Assembly (NCBI GenBank): GCA_034440395.1
Contig: JAWXBW010000004.1
Coordinates: 1 to 64,000, forward strand
DNA length: 64,000 nucleotides
Source of the DNA: JAAUTS01 sp034440395
Lineage (GTDB): Bacteria > Verrucomicrobiota > Verrucomicrobiia > Methylacidiphilales > JAAUTS01
Direction: 5' to 3'
In this document: positions 6,932-15,621 of the stretch, one piece after another
How the letters are laid out: each line of letters opens with the position of its first letter
Position numbering within the stretch: position 1 is the stretch's first letter
Made by a program: the position numbers and the translations under genes
The notes under the pieces: model-generated
What the model saw: only the letters and a program-made list of their open reading frames with translations
What the model was told of the DNA's origin: nothing
The model's database searches: none

Positions 6932-8925
6932 GATTGCACGCTGACTATATTGCCTTGTGCGCCCGAGTGCGAGCGCACGATCTAGCCTATTACTTACAAG
7001 CCAAGCCGACGATTCGTGACTATGAGTATGATCAACTTTATCAAGAACTTCTGACCCTCGAGCAAGCGCATCCAGAGTGGCTCACTCCAGACTCTCCTAG
7101 CCAAAAGGTGGGTGGCCATGCTTTGACGGAGTTTAAACCAGTTACCCACCAGCAACGAATGCAAAGCTTGGATAACACCTACTCCGAGAGCGAACTGCGC
7201 TCTTTTGTGGAACGAGTTTCAAAGTTGCTGGAAGGTCGCCCTACGGCATGGATACTAGAGCCTAAGGTGGATGGCGTTGCCGTAAGCTTACGTTATGAAG
7301 AGGGGCGTTTAGTTTCTGGTGCCACTCGTGGCGATGGGGTGACGGGTGACGACATAACAGAAAATCTTAAAACCATTCGACAACTACCCCTCATTCTTAA
7401 AAATGCCCCTCGGGTTTTAGAAGTGCGGGGAGAAGTTTACATGAGCTTCCCTGCTTTTCAGCGCATAAATCAAAGGCGCGAGGAAGTTGGGGAGGCACTG
7501 TTTGCCAACACCCGCAACGCCACAGCAGGAACCCTAAAATTGCTGGATTCTAAAGAGGTGGCGCAGCGCCCCCTTTCGATCGTGCTCTACGGGACAGGAG
7601 ATCTCATCGGTTTGGAATTAACTAGTCAAAGTGACTTGCTAAAAAAGTTAACCGCTTGGGGATTTCCTGTTCCTGAATGGACGGCGCAAGCGGAGCAGGT
7701 AGATGAATTACTCGCAGCCTTACGCGAGCTGGATAAGATCAGGCAGAAGTTCGCCTACCCAACGGATGGTGCTGTGATAAAAGTAGATTCCTTTGAGCAA
7801 CGCACTTGGCTTGGATCTACTACGAAAGCTCCGCGCTGGGCTATCGCTTATAAATTTGCACCAGAACAAGCGGAAACGACGATACGTTCCGTGACCTTTC
7901 AGGTCGGGCGCACTGGTGTTATCACGCCCGTAGCTGAGCTAGAACCAGTGGCTTTAAGCGGCACTACCGTGAGCCGTGCCACTCTTCATAATTTTGAGGA
8001 GATTAAGCGTAAAGATATTCGTATTTACGACCGTGTTCTGGTGGAAAAAGCTGGTGAAATTATTCCAGCCGTGGTGCAGGTGGTGTTAAGCGCACGTTCA
8101 ATGGAGGTCAGTGAAATTATGCCTCCGACAGAATGTCCCTGTGCGCTGAAGAGTAAGGAACTTAGTTGGGACGGACTCTATTATAAATGTACTCATGCAC
8201 GTTGTCCTGCCCAAATGAAACGTCGGCTCCAGCACTTCGCCCACCGAGGAGCTCTTGATATTGAGGGACTAGGAGAAGCCCTAGTGGAGCAATTGGTGGA
8301 TAAGGGGTTGTTGGTAAGTGTAGCAGACATTTATACATTGGATGCAGATGCACTGACAGCCTTGGAACGAATGGGAGAAAAATCCGCCACGAATCTTTTA
8401 GAAGGCATCGAAAAATCCAAGCGGCAACCTCTCTGGCGTTTACTCTTTGGGCTAGGCATTCTCCATGTGGGGGCGGGTTCGGCGCGTAAGTTGGAACAGG
8501 CGTTCCCTGATATGGACGCACTAGCTGGGGCTTCCGTGGAAGAGCTACTTAGGGTCGATGACGTGGGTGAGGTGGTAGCGGAGAGCATTTACTCGTATTT
8601 CCGAAAGGATGAAAACCGAGCTGCGTTGGAGTTTTTACGCCGCCAGGGTTTAAATTTTAAATCCGCACCGCAGGAAAAAGTGAGCACGATCTTTGCAGGC
8701 AAAAAATTTGTCATTACAGGGACATTATCTAAACCGCGCCCAGCCTTTGAGGTGCAGATACGTAGCTTAGGCGGGGACGTCAGTAGTGCCATCAGTGCCC
8801 GAACCCATTATCTCCTAGCGGGGGAAGACGCAGGCTCAAAATTGGAAAAGGCACGGAAGTTAGGGGTGACGGTTTTAGATGAGGCCGCCTTTGAAAGGCT
8901 TGCGCTGGAAGGCTACGATCATTAG
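6928..8925 (+). CDS. ligA: NAD-dependent DNA ligase
   Basis: 665 aa, the expected length. LigA seals nicks in replication and repair, using NAD+ to adenylate its lysine. The Ia domain is at the N-terminus (YYLQAKPTIRDYEYDQLY). The nucleotidyltransferase motif is LEPKVDGVAVSLRYE with Lys113. The OB fold contains the VGRTGVITPVAELEPV block. A four-Cys zinc site lies near 405-432 (CPC ... YKCTHARCPAQ), followed by HhH repeats (ALDIEGLGEALVEQLV, RVDDVGEVVAESI). The C-terminal BRCT domain starts near 588 (FAGKKFVITGTLSKPR). Its ATG overlaps the previous stop by 4 bp. The zinc site reads Cys-x-Cys rather than the usual Cys-x2-Cys in its first half. Confidence 0.96.
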   Translation: MRLHADYIALCARVRAHDLAYYLQAKPTIRDYEYDQLYQELLTLEQAHPEWLTPDSPSQKVGGHALTEFKPVTHQQRMQSLDNTYSESELRSFVERVSKLLEGRPTAWILEPKVDGVAVSLRYEEGRLVSGATRGDGVTGDDITENLKTIRQLPLILKNAPRVLEVRGEVYMSFPAFQRINQRREEVGEALFANTRNATAGTLKLLDSKEVAQRPLSIVLYGTGDLIGLELTSQSDLLKKLTAWGFPVPEWTAQAEQVDELLAALRELDKIRQKFAYPTDGAVIKVDSFEQRTWLGSTTKAPRWAIAYKFAPEQAETTIRSVTFQVGRTGVITPVAELEPVALSGTTVSRATLHNFEEIKRKDIRIYDRVLVEKAGEIIPAVVQVVLSARSMEVSEIMPPTECPCALKSKELSWDGLYYKCTHARCPAQMKRRLQHFAHRGALDIEGLGEALVEQLVDKGLLVSVADIYTLDADALTALERMGEKSATNLLEGIEKSKRQPLWRLLFGLGILHVGAGSARKLEQAFPDMDALAGASVEELLRVDDVGEVVAESIYSYFRKDENRAALEFLRRQGLNFKSAPQEKVSTIFAGKKFVITGTLSKPRPAFEVQIRSLGGDVSSAISARTHYLLAGEDAGSKLEKARKLGVTVLDEAAFERLALEGYDH

Positions 8926-8936
8926 AGTAGGTTTGA

Positions 8937-9491
8937 ATGATCAGTAGTAGAACGATTCTTTTCAGCAGTGTTTGCGCCCTTCTTCTTGTGACGGGGACAC
9001 TCCGTGCCCAGGTGGGAGATCCCGCAATGCGTGAGGATGAGGCGATTGAGCGACAAAAAATTCTTAAAGCCGCAGATCAACTAGACCTGATCGTTTCACA
9101 AAACCAAAAGCTACAGGATGACTTAACTAAGCTACAGCAACAGGTTCAGGTTTTGACTGATGAAAAATCTTTTTTACAAAAAAAAATAGATGACTTAGAA
9201 AAAAATAGGGAGCGGGATAAACAGTCCTTGCTTAAGGAAGTTGCAGCCATCGTTGCTAGCAAACCTACCGTTGCTCCCACAACACCTGTTCCCCAAATTA
9301 AGGACACACCTTCAGCTAAACAGGAGGGATTCGAATATGTGGTGGAGGCTGGAGATAATCTCTGGGCCATAGCTAAAGCCTATCAGGATGCCGGTGTTAA
9401 GATAAGTGTGGATGATATACGTAAGGCTAATCGGATGGAAAAAAATCAAGATCTCCAAGCTGGCCAAAAATTGTTTATCCCCAAGAAATAA
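8937..9491 (+). CDS. Secreted coiled-coil protein with C-terminal LysM domain
   Basis: 184 aa. An N-terminal signal peptide (residues 1-24, ending TGTLRAQ) precedes a coiled coil (about 35-95, heptad-rich Leu/Lys/Gln). A Pro/Thr/Ala linker and a single LysM domain at 132-184 follow (YVVEAGDNLWAIAKAY ... LQAGQKLFIPKK). LysM binds the glycan chains of peptidoglycan, so the protein should sit in the periplasm attached to the wall. No catalytic domain is present. It starts 11 bp after ligA and 3 bp before the next gene. Confidence 0.8.
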   Translation: MISSRTILFSSVCALLLVTGTLRAQVGDPAMREDEAIERQKILKAADQLDLIVSQNQKLQDDLTKLQQQVQVLTDEKSFLQKKIDDLEKNRERDKQSLLKEVAAIVASKPTVAPTTPVPQIKDTPSAKQEGFEYVVEAGDNLWAIAKAYQDAGVKISVDDIRKANRMEKNQDLQAGQKLFIPKK

Positions 9492-9494
9492 AAT

Positions 9495-10037
9495 ATGAGC
9501 ACAGATTCAAAAACAATCCGTCTGCGTAAACTAGAAGAAAACGAAATTCTTGGCCCTATGACATGGCCTGAACTAAAGGTGCTGGCTGATACGGCCTTTG
9601 TGTCCCCTGGTGATGAAATTTCTTTTGTAGGTGATCACTGGGTCAAGGCTAAAACCATCGAAGATTTAGAAATGTTTTGGAGAATTGTCTCTAAGGACGG
9701 AACGGAATATGGGCCAACCACGCTAGGCACGGTGCGAGAATTTTTTTCCGCAGGTGAAGTAGATAAAGACACTCGTTTAGTTCATACTATCACAAATAAA
9801 GAAACCACAGCCGAGGAGGCGTTAGGTAAAGAAGTGATCGCGCAGTTAGAGAAGGAGAAAATTATTGAGCCTGCGGATACATTGGATATAGACTTTGAGG
9901 CTAGTTTAGAAGTGGCTAAGGATATCCGCATCCGCATGTTAGAAGTTGATCATGCGGCACTTAAAAAAGAGTTTGATGATTTGAGCCTTAAATATCGTCG
10001 AGCTGTTGAGGAGCTTTTAGCGATTAAAAAAGCTTAG
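9495..10037 (+). CDS. Protein with two GYF_2-like domains
   Basis: 180 aa, no signal peptide. Two tandem ~50-residue modules resemble the GYF_2 domain: ENEILGPMTWPELKVLAD near residue 14, and KDGTEYGPTTLGTVREFFS near 72, each with the G-P-x(5)-L/V core and a W/F-rich strand (DHWVKA). A C-terminal helical region (about 140-180) is predicted to be coiled coil. GYF-like modules bind proline-rich peptides in eukaryotes; the bacterial versions are uncharacterised adaptors. It follows the LysM gene by 3 bp and precedes the GC-rich non-coding region at 10.04 kb. Confidence 0.6.
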   Translation: MSTDSKTIRLRKLEENEILGPMTWPELKVLADTAFVSPGDEISFVGDHWVKAKTIEDLEMFWRIVSKDGTEYGPTTLGTVREFFSAGEVDKDTRLVHTITNKETTAEEALGKEVIAQLEKEKIIEPADTLDIDFEASLEVAKDIRIRMLEVDHAALKKEFDDLSLKYRRAVEELLAIKKA

Positions 10038-10382
10038 TGATATAATTGCCCTGACAAGGTAAGCTTCATGTGGCACCTGTGGGCAAGCGAGAAAGTTCGC
10101 CGTCAAAGGGGTGCCCTGCCCCCGCAACCCCAGCATCTCGAGGAGACTCTGGGTGCCTCTGCAGTGTGTTTTCGAAAGAGAGGAAAACGTCTCCCGGGCG
10201 AGCGATGTCAACGCGAATCTTAAGAACAATTTCGGAATCCGTGCCACTGCTCAATCGCAGCAAACTCATCCATCTAGGGTGCGGGACTCAGGGTAGATGT
10301 GACAAACTCTGATCTTTCAGTTTAAATCAACAAGATCCCTAGCCTTCTTTGCAACTTAGGATAGTTGCTAAATCCTCTAAAT
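10038..10382. ncRNA. Unassigned GC-rich structured region, candidate non-coding RNA
   Basis: 345 bp without a credible gene. Short ORFs here lack family features and a Shine-Dalgarno, and the region is richer in GC than its neighbours. Reading as + strand, several helices can be drawn: GTGGCAC at 10070-10076 with GTGCCAC at 10241-10247 as a long-range closing stem; GCGA/TCGC near 10087-10099; CCCAG...CTGGG around 10128-10153 with inner TCTC/GAGA; GTTTTC/GAAAAC near 10169-10188; CTGC/GCAG at 10247-10260; CATCTA/TAGATG at 10271-10299. I tried to match RNase P, tmRNA, 6S, SRP RNA and the cobalamin riboswitch and none fits. The strand is not settled. Confidence 0.4.
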
Positions 10383-11399
10383 TTAATCAGCGTAGCTGAC
10401 GCCCGCTTGCTGCAGCCAGAGCTCGAGAGTTTTTACGTTGCCTAAGGTATCTTCAATGGGAACTTCAGGAACGCTGCGCAGGCCGGCATGTAAGGCACGG
10501 GCGAAGGCATCGACTTCCAGACTGTAAAGCCAGCGATTGGTTTGAATGATGATTTCTTTTTCAGGTAGTCCGTTGTGTTCGATAAAGATGCTGTGCGCAC
10601 CTCCTTCAATGGCAGGCACCCAACAGTTAGGGATGCGGAGGCGGCCTGCAGAGCCGTAAACATAAAGGCCGTTCTCTTGATGGAGTTGGCAGCCGCAGTT
10701 GACTTGAGCCAAAATATTTCCAGGAAATTTTAAAGTAGCGGCTGCCCAACCATCCACGCCTGTCTCGATTAACCCGGCTGCTCCTAAAACTTGTAAGGGA
10801 TCGGAGAAGGGCTGACCGATGGCTAGGCCAGCGATAAGGCGGGCAAGAGAAGTTGTGTAGCAGCCGACGTCTAGGATACCGCCACCGCCAAGGCTTTTAT
10901 TAAGGAGGCGACTGCTAGGGTCATAATCACAATGGAAACTGAAGGTAGCTTTAATTAATCGAACGTGGCCGAGGGCTTTTTCCGTAATGAGTTTTCTCAG
11001 TTCATCAATTAATGGGTGGCAGCGCACCATGAAGGCTTCCATGAGGAGGACGTCGTGGGTGCGAGCGCAGGCGGCGGCGCGGAGAGCCTGCTCATAGTTC
11101 ATGGTGAGAGGTTTTTCGCACAAGATATGTTTGCCCGCACGGGCGGCTAGTTCGATCCATTGGACGTGTTGCGGATGAGGGGTAGAAATGTAAACAGCGT
11201 CAACATTGGGATCTTGAAGGAGAGCTTCGTACGTGCCGTAAGCTTTTGGAATAGTATAGGTGTGGGCGAAGGCGTCAGCGGTGCTTTGTTGACGGCTAGC
11301 CACTGCTTGAAGTTCACCGTATTCAGAGTGCAGAACTCCTTTCGCAAAAGAATTGGCGATGGCTCCAGTGGCTAGTAAACCCCAACGGACTTTTCTCAT
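10383..11399 (-). CDS. Gfo/Idh/MocA family NAD(P)-dependent oxidoreductase
   Basis: 338 aa. The N-terminal Rossmann fold (residues 1-125) opens with VRWGLLATGAIANSF, a GxGxxA variant reading GLLATGAIA. The EKPLTMNYEQA motif near 94 carries the catalytic lysine of the family. The C-terminal alpha/beta domain contains GGGGILDVGCYTTSLARL, the GG-x-(L/I)-x-D-x-G-x-H-like region with Cys-Tyr in place of the usual His. The family oxidises or dehydrates sugars and cyclitols; the substrate is not readable. It begins 6 bp after the rimO stop and probably shares its transcript. Confidence 0.85.
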   Translation of the reverse strand: MRKVRWGLLATGAIANSFAKGVLHSEYGELQAVASRQQSTADAFAHTYTIPKAYGTYEALLQDPNVDAVYISTPHPQHVQWIELAARAGKHILCEKPLTMNYEQALRAAACARTHDVLLMEAFMVRCHPLIDELRKLITEKALGHVRLIKATFSFHCDYDPSSRLLNKSLGGGGILDVGCYTTSLARLIAGLAIGQPFSDPLQVLGAAGLIETGVDGWAAATLKFPGNILAQVNCGCQLHQENGLYVYGSAGRLRIPNCWVPAIEGGAHSIFIEHNGLPEKEIIIQTNRWLYSLEVDAFARALHAGLRSVPEVPIEDTLGNVKTLELWLQQAGVSYAD

Positions 11400-11405
11400 A
11401 CTCTG

Positions 11406-13100
11406 TTAAACAGGCTCAGCAATGAGGTCGTAATCGGTATGCCCGACGATTTTAACGTGGGCAAATTCTCCAATGGGAAGCTGTCCACGAATATAAACCC
11501 GACCGTCGATGTCAGGGGCGTCCGCCTCACCACGAGCGAGGAGGTAGTTTCCTTTAAGCTTAGCTGCGCCACTGTCGGTCTCCCGGATGAGGCCGTGTTC
11601 CCATGAACTGATGTTGGCTTTTTTAAGTTCACGAGCACTAGCTTGGCCTTCTACGAGAACGCGCAGGGTCTTACCAACGAAGTTTTGGGCGACGTTTTGA
11701 GCAACGATATGCTGAGCTGCCATGGCTTGCTCCCGGCGGTGTTTTTTAATTTTATCCGTGAGTTGACTGCCCATAGCAGCAGCGCGGGTGCCTTCTTCGT
11801 GGGAGTAGGTGAAGACGCCGAGCCGCTCGAAGCGAGTGTCTTTTATGAAGTCGAGTAGGGATTGAAAATACTCGTCCCGCTCACCAGGAAAGCCGACTAT
11901 GAAGGTGGTGCGGATGGTGATGCCGGGGATGCCGTGGCGGATTTTAGCGAGGAGTTCTTCTATATAGCTGCGGGTGGTTTCTCGGCGCATACGCTCAAGC
12001 ATATTTTCATGTATGTGTTGGAGGGGAATATCGATGTAGCGGGCGACTTTCGGACATTCGGCGATGGTTTGGATGAGTTCATCTGTCCAATGGGCTGGAT
12101 GGGTGTAGAGGAGGCGAATCCAGAAATCACCGGGCAGGGCGTTGAGTTCACGCAGGAGGGTGCAGAGGGTGGTGGCGTCTGTGGGGAGAGCTTTAGCGGC
12201 AGCATTAAATTTCTCTGGGGAGGAGATGGCGCGGGAATGGTTGGCGCGTAAATCAAGCCCATAATAAGTGGAGTCTTGAGAGATGAGGTTGATTTCTTTA
12301 ACGCCCTCGGCGATGAGGTTGCGGGCTTCTTGCAGGATGTCGTTTTGCTGACGGCTTCGGTGGGTGCCGCGCATACGGGGGATGATGCAGAAGCTGCAGG
12401 GGTGGTTACAACCTTCCGCAATTTTAAGGTAGGCGAAGTGTTTCGGGGTGAGACGGAAGCGTGGCGTAGCGAAGTCGGGGATGAAGAGGGGGCGTTGCGT
12501 GACATCGACTAAGGGTACGTCTTTAACTGGGGCAAGCAGGACTTGTTTCGTGTTACCAAAGGTTTCACTGCCGCGAAGAGATTCCGTTTTTTCGTGGTCA
12601 TTTGCTTGGCGTCCGGCATCAAGTTGTGAAAGTTTAGCGGAAACCTTTCGAGCCTTTGTCTTAGGTCCTTTTTTCGGTAGAATGAGGAGCCGTTGGCGAC
12701 GTTTTTCGATGGCGTTATGGACGGCGGCGGTGATGTTAGCTACTTGGTCGATACCGATGAAGGCATCCACTTCGGGGAAGAGTTTGGGGAGGTCGTCTCG
12801 GAAGCGCTGGGGCAGACAGCCAGAGACGACTAGGCCTTGTCCGGGACGGACTTGATCGCGGAGTTGGGAGGACTCGAGGATGGTGTTGACGCTTTCTTCT
12901 TGGGCGGAGTCGATGAAGGAGCAGGTGTTGACGATGACGACATCGGCGGTGGTGGCGTCGTTGGTGATTTCAATGCCTTCTCGTAACATGGAGCCGAGCA
13001 TGATTTCGGCATCGACAAGATTTTTGGCACAGCCGAGGGAGATCATGCCTACACGGATAGGGGCTATGCTAGAAGGAGGGTGCGTTAAGGGTGCGTTCAC
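11406..13100 (-). CDS. rimO: Ribosomal protein uS12 methylthiotransferase RimO
   Basis: 564 aa. It is a radical-SAM enzyme that adds a methylthio group to Asp of ribosomal protein S12. The UPF0004 domain is N-terminal: VGMISLGCAKNLVDAE, VVIVNTCSFIDSAQEES and VVSGCLPQR supply the three cysteines of the auxiliary cluster. The radical-SAM core begins at EGCNHPCSFCIIPRMRG (Cys-x3-Cys-x2-Cys) and continues with RTTFIVGFPGE. A TRAM-like C-terminus ends the protein. It is about 120 residues longer than typical RimO. The excess is a Lys/Arg-rich insertion around residues 135-225, between the two domains. The GCAKNLVD and PRMRG motifs fit RimO better than MiaB. Confidence 0.92.
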   Translation of the reverse strand: MNAPLTHPPSSIAPIRVGMISLGCAKNLVDAEIMLGSMLREGIEITNDATTADVVIVNTCSFIDSAQEESVNTILESSQLRDQVRPGQGLVVSGCLPQRFRDDLPKLFPEVDAFIGIDQVANITAAVHNAIEKRRQRLLILPKKGPKTKARKVSAKLSQLDAGRQANDHEKTESLRGSETFGNTKQVLLAPVKDVPLVDVTQRPLFIPDFATPRFRLTPKHFAYLKIAEGCNHPCSFCIIPRMRGTHRSRQQNDILQEARNLIAEGVKEINLISQDSTYYGLDLRANHSRAISSPEKFNAAAKALPTDATTLCTLLRELNALPGDFWIRLLYTHPAHWTDELIQTIAECPKVARYIDIPLQHIHENMLERMRRETTRSYIEELLAKIRHGIPGITIRTTFIVGFPGERDEYFQSLLDFIKDTRFERLGVFTYSHEEGTRAAAMGSQLTDKIKKHRREQAMAAQHIVAQNVAQNFVGKTLRVLVEGQASARELKKANISSWEHGLIRETDSGAAKLKGNYLLARGEADAPDIDGRVYIRGQLPIGEFAHVKIVGHTDYDLIAEPV

Positions 13101-13197
13101 GTGGAGAAGGTATCATCATGCTTTCATGAAAGCAATCCCGACGGTAAAAGGGGAGGAAAAGCGTGTTTTTATTATCCGTAAATTTTAAAGGAAGTGA

Positions 13198-13226
13198 TTG
13201 GCACTTAGGTTCTTTCGTTATACATT
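13198..13226 (+). promoter_or_regulatory. Candidate sigma-70 promoter of the secretion operon
   Basis: TTGGCA at 13198-13203, a 17-bp spacer, then TACATT at 13221-13226 (alternatively TATACA at 13219 with a 15-bp spacer). It stands 10 bp before the first ATG of an 11-gene operon, which would make a very short leader. It is a match by eye only. Confidence 0.3.
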
Positions 13227-13235
13227 TTAAAACTC

Positions 13236-14243
13236 ATGATGCGTTATCTACTAGCACTAGTGATTTTTTGTTGCACTACTTTTTCATCGCAGAAACTTTC
13301 TGCTCAAGAGTGGACACAGTCTTTTTCAGATTCCCTTACGCCGACCTACCCAGAGTGGGTCCAGCCCGTGGTTGATGGGCAGGATGCCTCCATGTTAGCG
13401 ACTGTGTCCTACGAGATTAAGGCTCCTGCGGGTTCGGAGGGCTTACTGCTCCATCTTTTATTTACAGAGTTGGAGGGGGGTTTTTTGCGTATCTACTGGA
13501 AGTCGGGGGATGCGTCGGAAACCTTAAGCGATAATTTATACGAAGGTATTTCAATGTCGAATCAGCGCAGTTTGTTGATCTCAAAGGAGGTCATGAAAAC
13601 GGGTGGAGTGCTCACTATTCAGGCCAGCCAGCAGAGTTTAAAAGTGCAGCGGATTCATTGGTCATGGTTAAAAACCGTGCTGGTGCTGTCTCCAGAGGAG
13701 CAGGAGGCTAAATTAATTTCATCCCTAGGCGTTCCTCTTAAATTAGCTGACGTATCTGGTAATGATCTACCCGTAGCAGAGGATCTTTGGCGGGATCGTG
13801 TTGTGACGGCGCAGCTCACGGAAAAGGCAGAGAGGATTGAACAAGGAGTGCTTTTTGAAGTAGAGTTAGCAGCAGTGCCAGAGTTAGCTCGGATTGAGTG
13901 CCAGATTAATGGCCTACCTCTTTCACAAGCACTGGTTCTCTGGGTTAACGGTAAGCGAGCAGGCTTGGTCTTTCCTAAGGTTCCTAACTTAAGTGACATG
14001 GGTTATTTAAAACTAGCGGATGGATCACTGAGTTATTTGGGCTGGAGAAATGTTGCGGCCATCATTTCCCCTACGCTACTCCATGCGGGAGTTAATCAAA
14101 TTCAATTTTCTGTAGGCGATGGGGAAGAACCTTTAAGTGCCTTGGCTTTAAAAGATTTAAAGTTACAATTAAGTTACCCATCAGAACCGCCTGCGCCAGA
14201 AACGGTAGCTCCTCCTAACCCTGACAACCCTCCAGCCTTATGA
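13236..14243 (+). CDS. Secreted protein of unknown function, first gene of the pseudopilin operon
   Basis: 335 aa. A signal peptide (residues 1-24, LALVIFCCTTFSSQKLSAQ) is followed by two beta-rich segments that each look like carbohydrate-binding-module-like sandwiches, and a Pro-rich tail (PSEPPAPETVAPPNP). I recognise no family. Its stop overlaps the gspG start by 4 bp (ATGA), so it is translated with the pseudopilins and is probably a periplasmic or surface accessory, or a substrate, of that system. Two in-frame ATGs open the gene (13236 and 13239). Confidence 0.6.
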   Translation: MMRYLLALVIFCCTTFSSQKLSAQEWTQSFSDSLTPTYPEWVQPVVDGQDASMLATVSYEIKAPAGSEGLLLHLLFTELEGGFLRIYWKSGDASETLSDNLYEGISMSNQRSLLISKEVMKTGGVLTIQASQQSLKVQRIHWSWLKTVLVLSPEEQEAKLISSLGVPLKLADVSGNDLPVAEDLWRDRVVTAQLTEKAERIEQGVLFEVELAAVPELARIECQINGLPLSQALVLWVNGKRAGLVFPKVPNLSDMGYLKLADGSLSYLGWRNVAAIISPTLLHAGVNQIQFSVGDGEEPLSALALKDLKLQLSYPSEPPAPETVAPPNPDNPPAL

Positions 14244-14677
14244 AAATGAAACTCTATCGGTCTAAAAAACGTTCACGTCGTCAAGCTGGTTTCACCCTCG
14301 TGGAAATGATCCTAGTGCTCGGCATTATTGCCGTCTTATTAGGCACGGCTATTTTCAAAATGGTCGGCGCAGTAGGTGGCGCTAAAGTGCAACGGGTCGA
14401 TGGCGACATCTCTTCCATCACGTCCGCCTTGCGCATGTATGAGATCAATAACCGCTACCTCCCCACTACTCAACAAGGTCTGATGGCTCTGGTAAAGAAA
14501 CCTGAGAGCGAGCCCGTCCCGCGCCGTTGGACGCAACAGTTTAAGGAAATCCCCACGGATCCATGGAACAAGCCTTACGTTTATGTTTACCCTGGTAAGC
14601 ATAACCCCACCGGCTTCGATCTTTACTCCCTCGGAGAAGATGGTGTGGAGGGCGGGGAAGACTATGGAAACTGGTAA
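14240..14677 (+). CDS. gspG: Type II secretion major pseudopilin GspG
   Basis: 145 aa. The prepilin cleavage site is RRQAG|FTLVEMILVLGIIAVL near residue 17, with Gly at -1, Phe at +1 and Glu at +5, leading straight into the hydrophobic helix. The globular part has the GspG signature: MYEINNRYLPTTQQGL, a DPWNKPY motif, then YSLGEDGVEGGEDYGNW with the calcium-binding loop aspartates and glutamates. GspG forms the shaft of the pseudopilus that pushes substrates through the secretin. It overlaps the preceding gene by 4 bp. Confidence 0.93.
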   Translation: MKMKLYRSKKRSRRQAGFTLVEMILVLGIIAVLLGTAIFKMVGAVGGAKVQRVDGDISSITSALRMYEINNRYLPTTQQGLMALVKKPESEPVPRRWTQQFKEIPTDPWNKPYVYVYPGKHNPTGFDLYSLGEDGVEGGEDYGNW

Positions 14678-14695
14678 GGAGTGACTTCTCTTTCT

Positions 14696-15220
14696 ATGAG
14701 AAGCCTGCGCCAGTCCGGTAGTCGGGGCTTTAGTCTGCTTGAAATGGTGATCGTGATGTTTATCATTATGGTTCTAGCAGGGTTAGCTATTGGGGTAACG
14801 CGCGAAGTTTTCGGTCAAGAAGAGCTGAGAGCTACTTCTCGCAAACTAGCGTTGTTCGCTAAGACTGCTCGCCAAGACGCGCTACGGGAAAATGTAGCTT
14901 ATATTTTAACCCTAACACCAGATCGTTTCATCTTACAGCCTGCGGAAGAATTGGTGGGAGCCCAAACAGAAAGTGAATCCGATTCTGAAAAGCCAGTGGT
15001 GAAGCCCATCGAATTTATGCTTCCTGAAAAAGTTAAACTTAAGGTTAAAATATGGGGCTCGAAGGACTGGGAAAAACTTAAAGAGGTAACATGGACTTTT
15101 ACCCCTACGGGCCTATGCGCGCCGCATAGCTTCCGTTTGGAAAGAGACACAGCCTGGATGGAAATGTCCTTTAATCCCCTTACGGCTAACCTTCAAGACG
15201 AAGCTTGGTATTTACCATGA
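14696..15220 (+). CDS. GspH-like minor pseudopilin
   Basis: 174 aa from the ATG at 14696. A GTG at 14681 is possible, but it would lie on top of the AAGGAG ribosome site. The prepilin signal is SGSRG|FSLLEMVIVMFIIMVL, and the mature part begins with the GspH-like KLALFAKTARQDALRENVAYIL. The remainder is a beta domain with an acidic insert (SESDSEKP). Minor pseudopilins cap the pseudopilus. The assignment to H rests on gene order and the RQDALRENV region. Confidence 0.75.
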   Translation: MRSLRQSGSRGFSLLEMVIVMFIIMVLAGLAIGVTREVFGQEELRATSRKLALFAKTARQDALRENVAYILTLTPDRFILQPAEELVGAQTESESDSEKPVVKPIEFMLPEKVKLKVKIWGSKDWEKLKEVTWTFTPTGLCAPHSFRLERDTAWMEMSFNPLTANLQDEAWYLP

Positions 15221-15621
15221 ATCTAAAAATGACTAATAAAAAACGACGTAGGCTTCATGGATTTATTTTATTGGAAGTCATTTTAGCGGCGGGAATTTTT
15301 GCCATGGCCGGCATTGGTTTTGCCGTAGCCTTAAACGATATGGCTAAGGTCTTTAACCGTTCGCGAATAGAGGCTGAAGTGCGCTTGGAACTTGAGACCC
15401 GCCTGAATCTCTTACGTCTCACGCCTCTAACTATAAATAAGTTAGCTGATAAACCAGATTTGCGTGGAGTCATTTACGAAACCGAAGTGAGTGCGTTGGA
15501 AATGACGAATGATGAAAAATTTATTCTCACCAATCTTTACAAGGTAACCATTAGCGCAAAATGGAAAGAGGGCGCTGAGGAACAATTAGAAAAAGCTGAG
15601 CTCTATGTTTATCAGCCTTAA
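15217..15621 (+). CDS. GspI-like minor pseudopilin
   Basis: 134 aa. The ATG at 15217 overlaps the previous stop by 4 bp; upstream codons in frame are probably not used. The N-terminus has the class III signal RRRLHG|FILLEVILAAGIFAM with Glu+5. A Met/Ala-rich helix follows (AGIGFAVALNDMAKVFNRSRIEAEVRL is the start of the stalk). The small beta domain fits GspI, which nucleates the tip complex with J and K. Identity to GspI is by order. Confidence 0.72.
   Translation: MNLKMTNKKRRRLHGFILLEVILAAGIFAMAGIGFAVALNDMAKVFNRSRIEAEVRLELETRLNLLRLTPLTINKLADKPDLRGVIYETEVSALEMTNDEKFILTNLYKVTISAKWKEGAEEQLEKAELYVYQP

Noticed and set aside
10060..10260. Cobalamin riboswitch, suggested by GCCCCCGCAAC, GAGGAGAC and GCCACTG-like pieces
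   Set aside because: The pieces occur in the wrong order and spacing, and no + strand gene lies downstream; the next genes are on the minus strand.
10160..10310. RNase P RNA, from GAGGAAAAC...CCGGGC and TAGATG
   Set aside because: The ACAGA, GTAAGGGTGAAA and ACAGAACCCGGCTTA blocks are missing and the distance between the matching pieces is far too short.
10070..10312. 80-aa ORF in the structured gap, and other short frames there
   Set aside because: No Shine-Dalgarno, odd Ser/Pro/Arg/Cys composition, no domain; the region folds better as RNA.
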